DNA of 64,000 nt from Hormiphora californensis (GCA_020137815.1 CM035361.1:186001-250000); one strand, 5' to 3'; counted from the stretch's first letter, positions 31,901 to 49,784 are shown. Numbers and translations: made by a program. Notes: a model not told the origin generated them from the sequence alone.

Positions 31901-34900
31901 TAAACTTGAATTAATCAATTAAAGCGGTTAATTACCTCGCGATCTCATTATCACTAGATACCGTTCTTTGCCCCGAATAAAGGGGTCGCATCACGCCAGT
32001 CTCAGATCGCGTGTCAATACCACTGTAGAAAGAGGGTATTGTTAGTAACTCACTTTCAAACAGGTCGTAGTTACGTAACGTTAACCCTTTAAGGGCGAGA
32101 AGGATTGGCTCGATAGATTTTTCTAATTTTTCGTTTATAAGTAGATATTATTACCACAAACTACCTCGAAAAAGAAATTTGAAGTTTCGAAATGTAGTTT
32201 TTGCTGGGCCCACTGTGTCATATATGACTCTATCGTCCGTAAGGGAATTCTAGTAACAAATGTCATTTGTGCAAAAGTATGGGTCCAATAGTCAAATTTT
32301 ATGCTTTGAGGCAGTCTATAGCTATAATTTCTACAATCTTGAACGGTTTTTACTAGAAAAATACCCCAAATTCTTCATTTTGTATCATATATGACTCTAT
32401 CGTCCCAATTGGTATATTCTCCAAAAACATCCATAACTCGGGCTAGAAAAGGAGCTAAGAGTCAAATCAGGGCACTAAACTATGTAGAATCATCGCATTA
32501 GTGGGGGTAGAGCACATATTTAGGTCGCTATCTTGCCCCCTAATTGAGATAATTGGATAATTAGCCAATTATCTGTCCCGCGCATGCTAATAAATGAAAC
32601 TTTGCTTTGGGAAGGAGTTATGAGTCAAATAGGGGCACTAAAATGTGTAGAATCATCACATTAGTGGGGTTAGAGCACATATTTAGGTCTCTATCTGGAC
32701 CCCTAATTGAGATAATTGGATAATTAGCTAATTAGTTGCCCTCCAGCGCTAAAAAATTAAATTTGGCGGAGTATACAAGACAAATGGGGGCACTAAAATG
32801 TGTAAAATCGTCGCCTTAGTGGGGGCAGAGCACATAGCTGAGTTTCTATTCCCGCTCCTAATTGAGATAATTGGATAATTAGCTAATTGACGGTTGCATG
32901 ATGCCCCCTTTTCACCATATACCGTGGTTTCTGGCTAATCCTGAGCTCTTTTGTTCAATCTAAGGATCTTTTGGCATCCCTTTACCCCATTTGTATCACC
33001 TTTGACTCGTTTTACACAATAATATAGCACTCTATACAACCTTAGACGCCGACTTCTGTACAACCCCCTTGCTTCATCCTACTCCTAGCTAGACCTCTCA
33101 TACACCATACTAAACGCCTTCTACAGATCATTTTTATTTCCGATGGAGTTCATGAGAAGTTTCCTTAGTGGCAAATGAGATTGTGAGAGTGATGAGGAGA
33201 AATAATGTATGGGGAATCTAAACCGTGTTTCCAATAATAAAATGGGAAACTGTAGTACATTAGGGGTTGAACGTCTTGTAGGAGCGATAGGATATCCCAA
33301 AAAAATCGGTTAGGAAGGTGTATATGGATCTCGAAATTATGAGAGGTCTAGGATTAAGCAAGAGGGTTCTAAAGAGCTGAAGGCGGTGTCTAGGGTTGTA
33401 TAGAGTGCTATATTAGTGTGTAAAACGATTTAAAGGTGATACATATGGGTAAAGGGATGCTAGAATGGCCTTAGATTGAACAAAAGAGCTCAGGATTAGC
33501 CAGAAACCACGGTTTATGGTTAAAAGGGGGCATCATGCAACCGTCAATTAGTATAAAATAAATATCCAATTATCTCAATTAGGAGCGGGAATAGAAACTC
33601 AGCTATGTGCTCTGCCCCCACTAAGGCGACGATTTTACACATTTTAGTGCCCCCATTTGTCTTGTATACTCCGCCAATTTTATTTTTTTAGCGCTGGAGG
33701 GCAACTAATTAGCTAATTATCCAACTATCTCAATTAGGGGTCCAGATAGAGACCTAAATATGTGCTCTAACCCCACTAATGTGATGATTCTACACATTTT
33801 AGTGCCCCCATTTGACTCATAACTCCTTCCCAAAGCAAAGTTTCATTTATTAGCATGCGCGGGACAGATAATTGGCTAATTATCCAATTATCTCAATTAG
33901 GGGGCAAGATAGCGACCTAAATATGTGCTCTACCCCCACTAATGCGATGATTCTACATAGTTTAGTGCCCTGATTTGACTCTTAGCTCCTTTTCTAGCCC
34001 GAGTTATGGATGTTTTTGGAGAATATACCAATTGGGACGATAGAGTCATATATGATACAAAATGAAGAATTTGGGGTATTTTTCTAGTAAAAACCGTTCA
34101 AGATTGTAGAAATTATAGCTATAGACTGCCTCAAAGCATAAAATTTGACTATTGGACCCATACTTTTGCACAAATGACATATGTTACTAGAATTCCCTTA
34201 CGGACGATAGAGTCATATATGATACAACGACTAAAACGTTAATAACTCATTCAATTTTCAATATTTTTTGATGCGGTTTTTTGCATTCGATTTGTTATGT
34301 CAAGTAGTTTTATCCCTTCAAAGGATTATTTGTGCCCCTCAAAAACAAAAAATTGAGAGGGGTTTTAAAAAAAAGGCCTAAATTAGCCTCCCGAGAAGGG
34401 CCATAAAAAAATTTCTTCGATTTTCCGAGCAGATTTGGACGTGGTTTTGGGTTCAAAATCCCTAAAACTAGCTTGTGACAAAAAATTAGCCACCTAGACA
34501 TCATGTAGCGCCTTCCAGACGGTCTAGAATGGACCGTGTCATATATGACCTATCGCCCTCAAAGGGTTAACATAAAACAGACGGACAGGGAAGAGACTAA
34601 CTTACAAATACATTTAAGAAAGTATGGAACTTCTCACCGTTTAAATTTTGTATTCCGACAATTTTGGTATTCAGGCTCATTTTGATCATTTTTGCTGAAC
34701 TTTGTTTTTGGAGACTTTTGGATGAATTTAGGTGCGTGATAGTGGTGATTAGGTAGTTTCTGATTGGTCCCCGTCTCAGGTTTAGCTGTTTTCCGAAAAC
34801 TCCGCCGTTTTCGTAACTCAGCGTGTTTTACCATCATATTATTGGGTTCAGTTTGCCGCTTTGTGTCCCGGTTTTGATCCCCGCGATTACATGTCACTCT

Positions 34901-35335
34901 GTTATTATCTTGGTGGGGAACAACTTTGTTGGAGCCATGGTTCTCGTGCAATTTAATTTTCTTAGAGCGGGGCACTTTTTTAGGACTTTTCGCTCGGATT
35001 GAAGGCTGAGAGGAGGGTACAATTCTCTGCTGAGATCTACTGTGGTTATGTCGAGGTTTAGTTGTCTTTCCTTGCTCTGAGTTCTGAACAAATTTTCTAC
35101 CGGGATGGCGACGCGGTGATTTTGAATTCTGTACTCTCTGACGATGGCCACACACCGATCCCTCTTTTAGTTGCTCCTTTATCAAAACATCCAATCCCGC
35201 AGTTGAAGATGTCGATTTCCAAACCAGAGAGGAAGATTTCAGGTCATGTGACATCAGGAACCTCTGGTTTCTACCCCACTGATGAAGACTTGATGAACCC
35301 GTGTTACGAGTAGTATCAGGGTCGACTGGAGCCAT
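28974..35335 (-). CDS. CEP85-like centrosomal coiled-coil protein
   Basis: Eleven exons join in frame with correct GT-AG sites: 34638-35335, 31936-32022, 31725-31833, 31458-31571, 31119-31194, 30780-30904, 30164-30253, 29835-29966, 29527-29685, 29242-29358 and 28974-29066; 1800 nt, 599 residues. ATG 35335 opens a basic disordered region of about 230 residues; an upstream exon cannot be excluded. The rest is coiled coil (EIARLHLYIKQLEGR, RLQDYLTTLPTVKEYNDMKD, then many heptads). Near the end QPDISLLLGLRT is followed by EIRSNIEYLRAQLSD and a terminal MYAEDVGNRCPTQ. That arrangement resembles, from memory, the C-terminus of CEP85/CEP85L, centrosomal proteins of centriole duplication. Identification rests on short motifs, so a search is needed. 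Intron 1 holds a piggyBac-type element. Confidence 0.8.
31396..31450 (+). repeat. Three tandem CRE-like palindromes
   Basis: A 17-bp unit, CTCAAAGTGACGTCAT, repeated three times in an intron of the CEP85-like gene, just after the donor of exon 31458-31571 in transcript order. TGACGTCA is the CREB/ATF core, but the function here is unknown. Confidence 0.7.
32095..34566. mobile_element. piggyBac-type non-autonomous element with long palindromic arms
   Basis: A 2472-bp element flanked by TTAA on both sides (32091-32094, 34567-34570). The ends CCCTTTAAGGGCGA and TCGCCCTCAAAGGG are inverted copies. CCC...GGG ends in a TTAA site are characteristic of piggyBac. Inside, about 32215-33110 and 33340-34232 form a very similar inverted repeat of some 900 bp around a short spacer. 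Each arm holds about three tandem units of roughly 110-150 bp with ATTGAGATAATTGGATAATTAG. No transposase frame is present. Lies in intron 1 of the CEP85-like gene. Confidence 0.85.
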
Positions 35336-35485
35336 GCGTAAACTTGTTGAGTAACAACAAATCAACTTGTTTTGTCACGAAGAGAGGGTCAAGGCAAATT
35401 ATTGAAACAGTTTAGAAGATTATACGGTTGGAGGAGGATGTGCAGATGGTACAAACCAAAAGCAGAATTGGGTGAAATGATCTCT

Positions 35486-35769
35486 CTAAAGAGAGAAAGA
35501 GAGAAAGAGAGAGAGAGAAAGAGAGAAAGAGAGAAAGAGATAGAGAGAGAGAAAGAGAGAGAGAGAAATAACAAGCTAATAGTAATGAAGAGATAGATAC
35601 AATCAACAGCTGGCAAGATCTGCACAGTCTAGAGAGAGAGAGAGAGAGAGTTGATAACATTGCAGTAGCAGCTGGCAGCCTAGCAGTCTACAACGCACTG
35701 TCCCCACCCATATATCACAGAGGGAGACAGTTTTAGCATTGGTAACTTTATCAACAGTAATGAGAAGCA

Positions 35770-35842
<73 letters not shown>
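35486..35842 (+). repeat. GA-rich tracts upstream of the CEP85-like gene
   Basis: GA/GAAA-rich arrays at about 35486-35566, 35630-35650 and 35776-35842, the last nearly pure. They are CT on the sense strand of the flanking minus-strand genes. Confidence 0.9.
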
Positions 35843-35846
<4 letters not shown>

Positions 35847-36323
35847 CACAGCTATACGCTTTGATCTGACCAAACTGAGCAATTACAAACAGCCCAGAAG
35901 GTGTTGTAAAACATTTAAACAATTTTTACCAACAACAGCTTGACACACGTTCTCTCTTTGTCATGCTATTTTTAGGCCAAATTTCTATGTGTAATTTGGA
36001 GGTAAATCATGTTTAGATAATTTTAAAATGATCATCTTTTTGAAGGTGGAAGTATGCCAATTATTGTAAAAGAGGGGAATGAGTGATTATGATTATTTTC
36101 GGACACTTCCGCTTCTAAATAATTATGAACCAGTTTTATTAAAATAGATAGTTTATAGGGTTAGAAAAACAAAATATATAGCTCAATACTAACCATATTT
36201 TATATCTAAAACTCTATACAAATTATAACTGTCATTCCCGTTTTTTAACAGGTTTTACAGCGCTTCAAGTTCGTTACAGTGTAACACCAAACAAATTAAC
36301 TTCTCTGTCCGTTACCAAACAAA

Positions 36324-37204
36324 TCAAATTCTCTGTCCACCTCCAAAGTATTCACCGTATGATGGAGGAGGGTTATCAGGACGGTTATCAGTAGATGGCG
36401 GACCTTCAGCATCAGAAGATATTTGTGAGATTCCAGGTTGGCCGTCACCTGAGACAGGGGGTTGTTCGCCACTACAACTTGGTAGTTGTGTAAAAGGTGG
36501 AGGAACATCGTTGTGTCCGTCCAGTTGTATGCCTGGAGGGTACATTTCTAGTGGTGGTGCAGAACCAATCGGCGGTGGCGGTCCGTAACCACCTGATGGA
36601 GGCGGCGGTACATAACCCGGTTGCCCATAACCAATTGGCGGTGCATAACCAATCGGCGGTTGTGCATAACCACTCGGCGGTGGCGGTCCGTAACCACCTG
36701 ATGGAGGCGGTACATAACCCGGTTGCCCATAACAAATCGGCGGTGCATAACCACTTGGCGGCGCATAACCACTTGGCGGTGCACTTGGCGGCATGGTAGA
36801 TCCATCACTTGGAACCCACGTCCAGTGTCCCTGTGGAGGTGGAGGTTGTGTTTCTTGGACTGGAGCAGCTATCTGCCAACAGGCCCGTACCCTCCTCTTC
36901 TTCCTTATCTCCTTCTTCCTTCTCTTCCTCTCCCTCTCCATCTACAGGAGGTACTGGATCATCAGGAACTGCCTCATCCAACGCCTCCACACAAAACTTG
37001 CAACAGAAACAGAGGAACACTACCCCGATAACACCCAGTATAATGTACATGATCACTTCAAGGACCTCCCCTACACCGGAACCCCCTCCACCTCCATACC
37101 TGCCCCTGGAGCCCCGGCCACCACCCCTGCCCCGTGCTGAGACCCCGTGATGGAGAAGCAGGAGGGTAGTTAGGAGGAGAATTAGAGCTGGTCTTCCGCG
37201 TCAT
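36324..37204 (-). CDS. Small type I membrane protein with proline-rich PPxY tail
   Basis: From ATG 37204 the sequence encodes MTR, then, one base out of frame, a classic signal peptide (ALILLLTTLLLLHHGVSA). A short Gly/Arg-rich ectodomain follows, then a transmembrane segment with a Cys-rich cytosolic edge (VIMYIILGVIGVVFLCFCCK) and a charged purine-rich stretch. In a second shifted frame comes a tail beginning CWQIAAPVQETQPPPPQGHW, rich in GYAPP/GYGQPGYVPPP repeats (DNA repeat period about 106 bp at 36555-36790), ending PPPSYGEYFGGGQRI. PPSY fits a PPxY WW-domain ligand. The layout recalls Shisa, WBP1 or VOPP1 proteins, but the Cys-rich ectodomain is missing, so I do not assign it. Two single-base frame breaks (about 37190, and within 36900-36940) must be errors or lesions. 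Confidence 0.6.
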
Positions 37205-37675
37205 AGTTCCATGTGAAGTAGGGGTTCTAAAAGTAAGAAGTTAGATATATATATGGCAAGTGGTATCCAAGTAGACATAGTTTATACTAAGTAAACGCAA
37301 CAAACACACTGTCAGGCCAATGCTCTGACAGGTTATATACACGCTGAGAGAAGAACAATGTGGAGAAGTATAAAACATAGGCTCACTGAATAAGAAGAGT
37401 GAGCTGTATTAAAATGTATATGCCATTTCTAAACGGACAGTACGGAAACGACGGAAATAATATTGCCATTCGAGATTAGCTATATATGGCCATTATATAT
37501 TCTTTAGATTATAATATGCACATAATCATATTATATGCTATTAAAAGCTCTTGTGTACAACAATTATTATATGTGAAGGTAAAAGCAGGTTGTGTACGGG
37601 CGCGAGAAAACCAGAGGTAGGAACATTAATTGTAAGTACAATTAGTATAGCTGCGAATGTGTGAACACTTTGTTC

Positions 37676-37818
37676 AGAGAGAGAGGGAGGGAGAGGAGGA
37701 GTGAAGAGAGAGGGGGAAGGGGAGAGAGGGGGAAAGAGAGAGTGAGAGTGAGAGACGAAAAAAAAAAAAGAGAGAGAGAAGATCTCTCCTTTCTACTCTC
37801 GCTCTCTCGTATCTCTCT

Positions 37819-37850
<32 letters not shown>

Positions 37851-37982
37851 ATCTCTCTCTCTCTCTCTGTCTCTCGCTCTACTCATCCTCTCTCTCTCTC
37901 TCTGTTTTTTTTTTGTTTTCTCTCTCTCTCTCTCTCTCTCTCTCGCTCTCTTCTCTCTTCTCTCTCCTCTCTCTCTCTCTTT
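37676..37982. repeat. GA tract followed by CT tract (imperfect palindrome)
   Basis: Purine-rich GA sequence to about 37780 flips to CT-rich sequence to 37982, forming a large imperfect inverted repeat. It lies upstream of the membrane-protein gene and downstream of the serine-rich gene, both minus-strand. Confidence 0.85.
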
Positions 37983-38019
37983 TTTGGGTGTGGTGGTGGA
38001 GCAAGAGACAAGGAGAGAC

Positions 38020-38805
38020 AAACCATGTCAGTTCCACAGAGTGTTTTCCGAAGAAGATATATTTTCCTCTATTATATCAGTTGTCCATACTGACCAGGGT
38101 GCCAATGGAAGTGAGACGTTGGCGGAATGTTTTGAATAACTAATGAAGTTAACATATTATCAAGGCAGGGGAAGAAGTTGATAACTTCTGATGGAATAAA
38201 ACATGAAAGTGATGAAATGTGTGCTGGTTAGCACACACTTTCATAACTTCTTTCTAGTTACTCGAGTTGGAATGAATGGAGGAACTAAATATGAAACGAG
38301 AACTCCGTCATTGGTCGGTTTTAATTTTTTTAATACCAAAAACTCATCAGGTTTTCAAATATGTAAAATCATATTTCAACTTTTCTACACAATCTTTAAC
38401 ACATACATTACACAGACGTTTTTAAGGTAATCGCTAAAATATGAACACAGCTCCGCATTTAACAGCATGATGAATAATTTCAGCACTTTTGTGTTATAAC
38501 ACACTCATACTTTTTAATTCATGAGTGGAAATAGGTAATTAGCAATATAATTATTATAACTGAACTTTAGTGGTCCAACAGCACTGAGAGGGTCGAATTG
38601 TTAAATTACTCTGATTAATATATATACACGGCACAGCCCAAAATATAAATCTGTCAGACAGATTCTGTCTTACCCAAAACCAAAACATTCCAAATCACCA
38701 CCAAAACTATAGTCCATCTCTCCCAAATCCATCCTTGACTACTGTCCAATCACAATAATTGTCTCCCAAAAGAGTCATAAAACAACCCAGTTCTCTTCAT
38801 CTCTA
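38020..38805. other. Gene-free spacer
   Basis: AT-rich DNA between the GA/CT palindrome and the stop of the serine-rich gene. I see no coding signal. Confidence 0.5.
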
Positions 38806-39429
38806 TCAAGGTCCAGGAACGCTCGCTCGTCGCCGGAACAAATCAGAATCACTCCTGCTCATCTTGATGCCCTCATCATCAACCTCCCTCAACGCCTCAA
38901 CTTGGGTCACACCCAACCTGGCAGCTAGATCATCAACCCTGCGTTTTGGAGGAGATTTCTTGGGATCAAAGTTACTGGAGTACAGAGCAGATAACCGGTC
39001 TATCTCTTCATCACTAAACAGTTTCTTAGAATTCCCACACCCCTCAGTGAGTGATGACCTCCGGGAGGATACCATCACCTCGGGTTGAAACGGAACAAAC
39101 CCACCCGTGGTCAGACTCTGGAGGTCCATGCTGTGCCTCCTATCCTTGATCCGTCTCTTCACTTGAAGAGGGTGGAGATCTGAGGCGTTACCATTGAAAC
39201 TGATTGTCAGACCACCGTCACCGTACAGTTGGGAGCTAAACATTGATACAGCTGGTGATGTCATTGGTGACGTCATATCGTTGTCACGGTGACGTGATGA
39301 CGTCACGACGTTGTTGGTAATTCTGTCTGATGATGGGGATTCTGGTGGAGAGGAGGAGGAGGAGGAGGATGAGAGGAGGTTGTGTAGGGTCTGGTTGGGG
39401 AGGTGTGAGGCCAGTACGCCGCAACTCAT
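38806..39429 (-). CDS. Unassigned Ser-rich protein, 207 residues
   Basis: An open frame of 207 codons from ATG 39429; a possible acceptor (TGTTTAG) about 30 bp upstream means it could instead be a last exon. The sequence is Ser-rich and disordered at first (serine run near residue 20), then carries three basic kinase-type sites: RRHSMD, RRSSLTE and RRRASVPGP. Between them FSDEEIDRLSALYSSN followed by RRVDDLAARLGVTQVEAL looks like the first helices of a homeodomain-type fold, but the WFxNRR recognition helix is absent. Codon use looks coding. Two X-box-like palindromes lie 50-95 bp upstream. I do not recognise the protein. Confidence 0.55.
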   Translation of the reverse strand: MSCGVLASHLPNQTLHNLLSSSSSSSSPPESPSSDRITNNVVTSSRHRDNDMTSPMTSPAVSMFSSQLYGDGGLTISFNGNASDLHPLQVKRRIKDRRHSMDLQSLTTGGFVPFQPEVMVSSRRSSLTEGCGNSKKLFSDEEIDRLSALYSSNFDPKKSPPKRRVDDLAARLGVTQVEALREVDDEGIKMSRSDSDLFRRRASVPGP

Positions 39430-39477
39430 AGACCACGTCGTATAGCTTGCTAAACAGGAGTTTTCATTGAGGGTTAG

Positions 39478-39522
39478 GTTGTCAAGGCAACTAGAAATGT
39501 TTAGTTAGGTTGTCAAGACAAC
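39478..39522. promoter_or_regulatory. Two X-box-like palindromes upstream of the 38806-39429 gene
   Basis: A tandem duplication of about 31 bp places GTTGTCAAGGCAAC (39478-39491) and GTTGTCAAGACAAC (39509-39522) 50-95 bp upstream of the ATG. Both are near the RFX X-box palindrome, with deviations in one half-site. Confidence 0.35.
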
Positions 39523-39539
39523 TAGAAATGTATCAAGAT

Positions 39540-45780
<6,241 letters not shown>

Positions 45781-45829
45781 CATTACTTTCACAAAGGCTC
45801 AAAGTTTGAATATCAAATTTGCCAAAATT

Positions 45830-46615
45830 GTGCAGGGGCCACCCCAAAATTAATCTCTAAGTAATTAATTAATTAATTTTGACTATTCCCACTTTCTGTA
45901 GATTATATTATATGTTTTATGCATGAAGAACATTCCTAGAAAGTTTCAAGTCGATATTTTAAGCAGAACGGAAAATATAATTTAGTGCATGGGCAAACAA
46001 AATGGTGCAAGGGCACATGTTCAGGGGAAATTTGCACAAATTGTGCAAGGGCAAATTTTGATTAATTTGCCTATAATTAATTACCTAATTGATATATTAA
46101 TCATACGGCTCTTCTAGTACTCGTAGTTATGCTACTAGAACATGCATAGAAAGTTTCGTGTCAAAATATTAAACGGTGTGGACACAGTTCGATCATAAAA
46201 TTGGTGCAAGGGCTGCCCTTGCACCATTTGCCCTTGCACATTGCCTGCCCTTGCACCAAATTCCATTTTTTGCACGGCTCTAACTAACTAATTAATTAAT
46301 TTTGACTATTCCCACTTTTCGAACATCATCTTTTATGATTGAAGAACATTCCTACAAAGTTTCAAGTCGATATTTTAAGCAGAACGGAAAATAGAATTTG
46401 GTGCAAGGGCGCGGTGCAAGGGACAGAACACGCAATGTGCAAGGGCACGGTGCCCTTGCACCATTTTTAATTACCTATAATTAATTAATTAATTAAAAAT
46501 TCAAAAATCCGCCAACGTCATGACACAAAGGAATACTACAAGAACATGCCTACAAAATTTCAAGTCGATATCTCAAACGGTGTGGCCACAATCGTTGACA
46601 TGTTTTTTGCCCCCC
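45830..46615 (+). repeat. Tandemly duplicated segments with GTGCAAGGGC words
   Basis: A segment with AATTAATTTTGACTATTCCC and CAAGTCGATATTTTAAGCAG occurs at about 45865-45995 and again at about 46285-46400, some 420 bp apart. Related half-units lie at about 46080-46260 and 46500-46600. Each is followed by clusters of GTGCAAGGGC or its complement GCCCTTGCAC. Alternating diverged duplications are the likely origin; no protein is encoded. Confidence 0.7.
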
Positions 46616-47139
46616 CCCCCCCCCAAAAAAAAGACCTTTCTTTGTTCTTAATAGGGCCGGCATTTTTGGGTTTTTGTGCAAGGGCAAAAAATTTTTTTTT
46701 CTTTTTTTCGTTTTTTGCTGTTTTCTTCGGGTCGGAGGTGCCTGCCGGCACCTAAATAATAGCCCAGGAGTGGGTTGCAGGTGTTTCTTGTATGACGTCA
46801 TAGTGAGCTGCACAGCTGCCACGAAAGGGGGGGCACGAAATGGGGGTGAGTGGATGAGGGGCATGCCAGGTGGAAACATCAATCTGATCAAGGGAGCTAT
46901 AGGGTTGAAATAATATGGAGCATTAAAACTTTACAAATAGACAGAAGGCCAATGAACTCAAATCTGGAGTCGTCAACTTCAACTATGAAGAGAAAGAAGA
47001 AGTAGCAGCTCATTCTCACATTCAGACTTGCACCCCCTCGTACTCCTTCATATAACACTACTTAATAGTGGTAAAACATTAGTCGATGGGTATCATGTAA
47101 CGGTACATTATATAGTAAATATATCCGCTAGAGAGAGAA

Positions 47140-47195
<56 letters not shown>

Positions 47196-48250
47196 TGATG
47201 GAGTGAACGGGCAAAGGGAGAAGCTAAGTGAACAGTCGTGAGTCTGGAAAATAGAATAAGGACAAAAACTAAAAATACAGTCTGAAAAAAGAGCGAGAGA
47301 GAGAGAGAAATAGAGATAGAGAGATAGAGAGAAGAACTAGATGACATTATGTCGGCCAGGCCAAGACCACAACTTAAGAAACATTTCGTCATTTCTGTAC
47401 CAGTATTACTTCATTATGTCTCTTTAACCCTTATCCCTGTGGGAGGAGATCGATTTGTCTCCGCCTCACATAAAGTACTAAACTTCATCAACTTCCCAAG
47501 ATCTACTTTAAAAATGACGCATATGACTTTTAACACATTTGTATACAGAATTCTGTAATTTTTTTTTCAAAATCAAATCATGTGAAACTTGTCTATCATT
47601 ACTAATAATAGTTGAATTTTTGGAAATTTTTTAGCCAGTATGCCATTATCTTTCCTAACACCCAATTACTACACGCCCCTCCTTGGTCGGATTCGGAGAA
47701 TTACCGCGAGAGAGTGATACGAAAGATAAAGGAGAGACGCTCGAAACCAAGAAATTTGATATCACTGTAGGGCAAGTGTCATCAACACCTCCTACAAGGA
47801 CCTAATTAGGCAATTCTAAAATCATGCTTAGGCTCAATGAATAGTAAATATTATTAGTTTGTCTGATAGCTGAAATAATTTGGGGATGTATCCAACTTTT
47901 CCGGAATTTCTACCTACTATAGTTACTGAGAAAATAGGGGGAGATAATTCTATCTCCACCCATAAATATTAGCTCTCTCAAGGGGTTATAGGGGTGAGGG
48001 TTAATTTTCTCTGACTTTAAAGAAAGGAAATAATTATTGTCTTAAGCGATTTCCTATCTCTCTCTCTCTCTCTCGCTCCCTCTCTCTCTCTCGCTCTCTT
48101 TCTACATATCTTTCCGGGACTGACCGTTTTCTTTCAATCCCTCAGCTCTCTGCACAGTGTACGACGCGACATGAACTAGGAAACGTAGAATTAAATTCAG
48201 AAACTTCTTCTGAACTTGTGTATCAATTAGCTCAGGTCTCGTCTATCGTT
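46616..48250. repeat. Gene-free region with GA/CT tracts
   Basis: Homopolymer-rich patch at 46605-46720, GA tract at 47125-47192, smaller GA tract at 47290-47335, CT tract at 48056-48092. No supportable gene. Confidence 0.7.
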
Positions 48251-48254
48251 CATG

Positions 48255-48495
48255 TCTACCATTATACTAGACACTGTCGACCATTTTACTAGACACTGTC
48301 TACCATTTTACTAGACACTGTCTACCATTATACTAGACACTGTCTAGACACTGTCTACCATTATACTAGACACTGTCTAGATACTGTCTACCATTATACT
48401 AGACACTGTCTAGATACTGTCTACCATTATACTAGACACTGTCTAGATACTGTCTACCATTATACTAGACACTGTCTAGATACTGTCTACTATTA
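48255..48495 (+). repeat. 33-bp tandem repeat
   Basis: Shorter diverged copies are followed by about five copies of a 33-bp unit beginning ACTGTCTACCATTATACTAG. Near-identical copies indicate recent expansion. Confidence 0.9.
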
Positions 48496-48499
48496 TAAT

Positions 48500-49420
48500 A
48501 CTAGATACTACCTGCTCTTTCTTGACCAGACAATTTAAATCATCATGCGTGCTAGATAATCACGAATAGCAAACCCATGAATGAGCTATAACACATGCAT
48601 TGTTATGTTGGTGAGCCGTGAGATATAACCACTAGCAAGCGTGATCTGACCTAGTCATCCATAGAACTAGCATATAATTATAGTACATAATCTACTCAGC
48701 TCTAACAATACACATGCGCAAGATGAGATATATCGCCCACATTAATATGATGTGTAGTTTTGACACAATGGTATGTGTGTCACTTGCAAAAGATAAAATG
48801 TTGTACGAATACTGCGTTGCATGGGAGAGAATAAAATATGGAGAGAAATACATTGAGGATTAGAAGCTGAGAGAGGGAGAGAGAGAGGGGGAGAGAGAGA
48901 GAGAGAGGGAGAGAGGGAGAGAGAGAGAGAGAGTGACTAGGATATACTTGAAATTAAAAAGATTGAACAAGATCTATACTACATGCATGCGAAGTGAAAC
49001 AGCACCAGAAGAATGATGCAGGAAGCGATGAGCTATCGACCATCTTCCGTAAACCACATACACAAGAGAGAGAGAGATAGATAGATAAAAAGAAGAAGAA
49101 AGATAGAAAGAGATTGAGAAAGACAAAGAAGAATAGAAAAAGAAATAAGTCATAGCAAGAGAGGTTGAATGCAATATATGGAGGGTACTGCATACTGATA
49201 AGACTTGTAAAATGAGTACTGACTACAACCCACAAAATACCGGGTGGCCTTATGTATAATGATATATTGAGAGTGGGAGTTGGTCGGATAACTGATAAAA
49301 ATAGTCTCTTTTTGCTAGTCTGGTTCGGCACTCGGCAGTGTCTTTCTCAAACAAGGGCAAGATCGATTCACGCCCTGAGACAAAATCTACAGGGAGACGG
49401 AGAGAGAAAGAGAGAAAGAT

Positions 49421-49517
<97 letters not shown>

Positions 49518-49780
49518 CAGAGAGAAAAATATGTTGTAAGTATTCACAACAAGGGCATCTGTGCAGCTTACAGAACCTTTATACACACAGTCTGTCATTG
49601 ATAGACCGGTACTACGTTGTGCTAGCTCATATACTGCATTTTATTTCATAAAATGAAACAGGGAACATGGTCTGATTCAGCAGAGCAAGTACCATCTGCA
49701 GTTGAATATAATCCAGACTTCTAAACGAAGCGTGGTACGGTCAGTTCAAATTTAATTCAGACTATTCATACCCAGAAACA
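48500..49780. repeat. Gene-free stretch with GA tracts
   Basis: GA tracts at about 48868-48934 and 49382-49512, and GA/GATA-rich sequence at 49062-49140. No coding signal otherwise. Confidence 0.8.
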
Positions 49781-49784
49781 TATT

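Noticed and set aside
34894-35313. Open frames inside the first exon of the CEP85-like gene on both strands
   Set aside because: Shadows; the 34638-35335 frame joins correctly to ten further exons.
36497-36808. Val/Ala/His-rich open frames opposite and beside the proline-rich tail
   Set aside because: Shadows of the repetitive GYGPPPP coding repeat in other frames.
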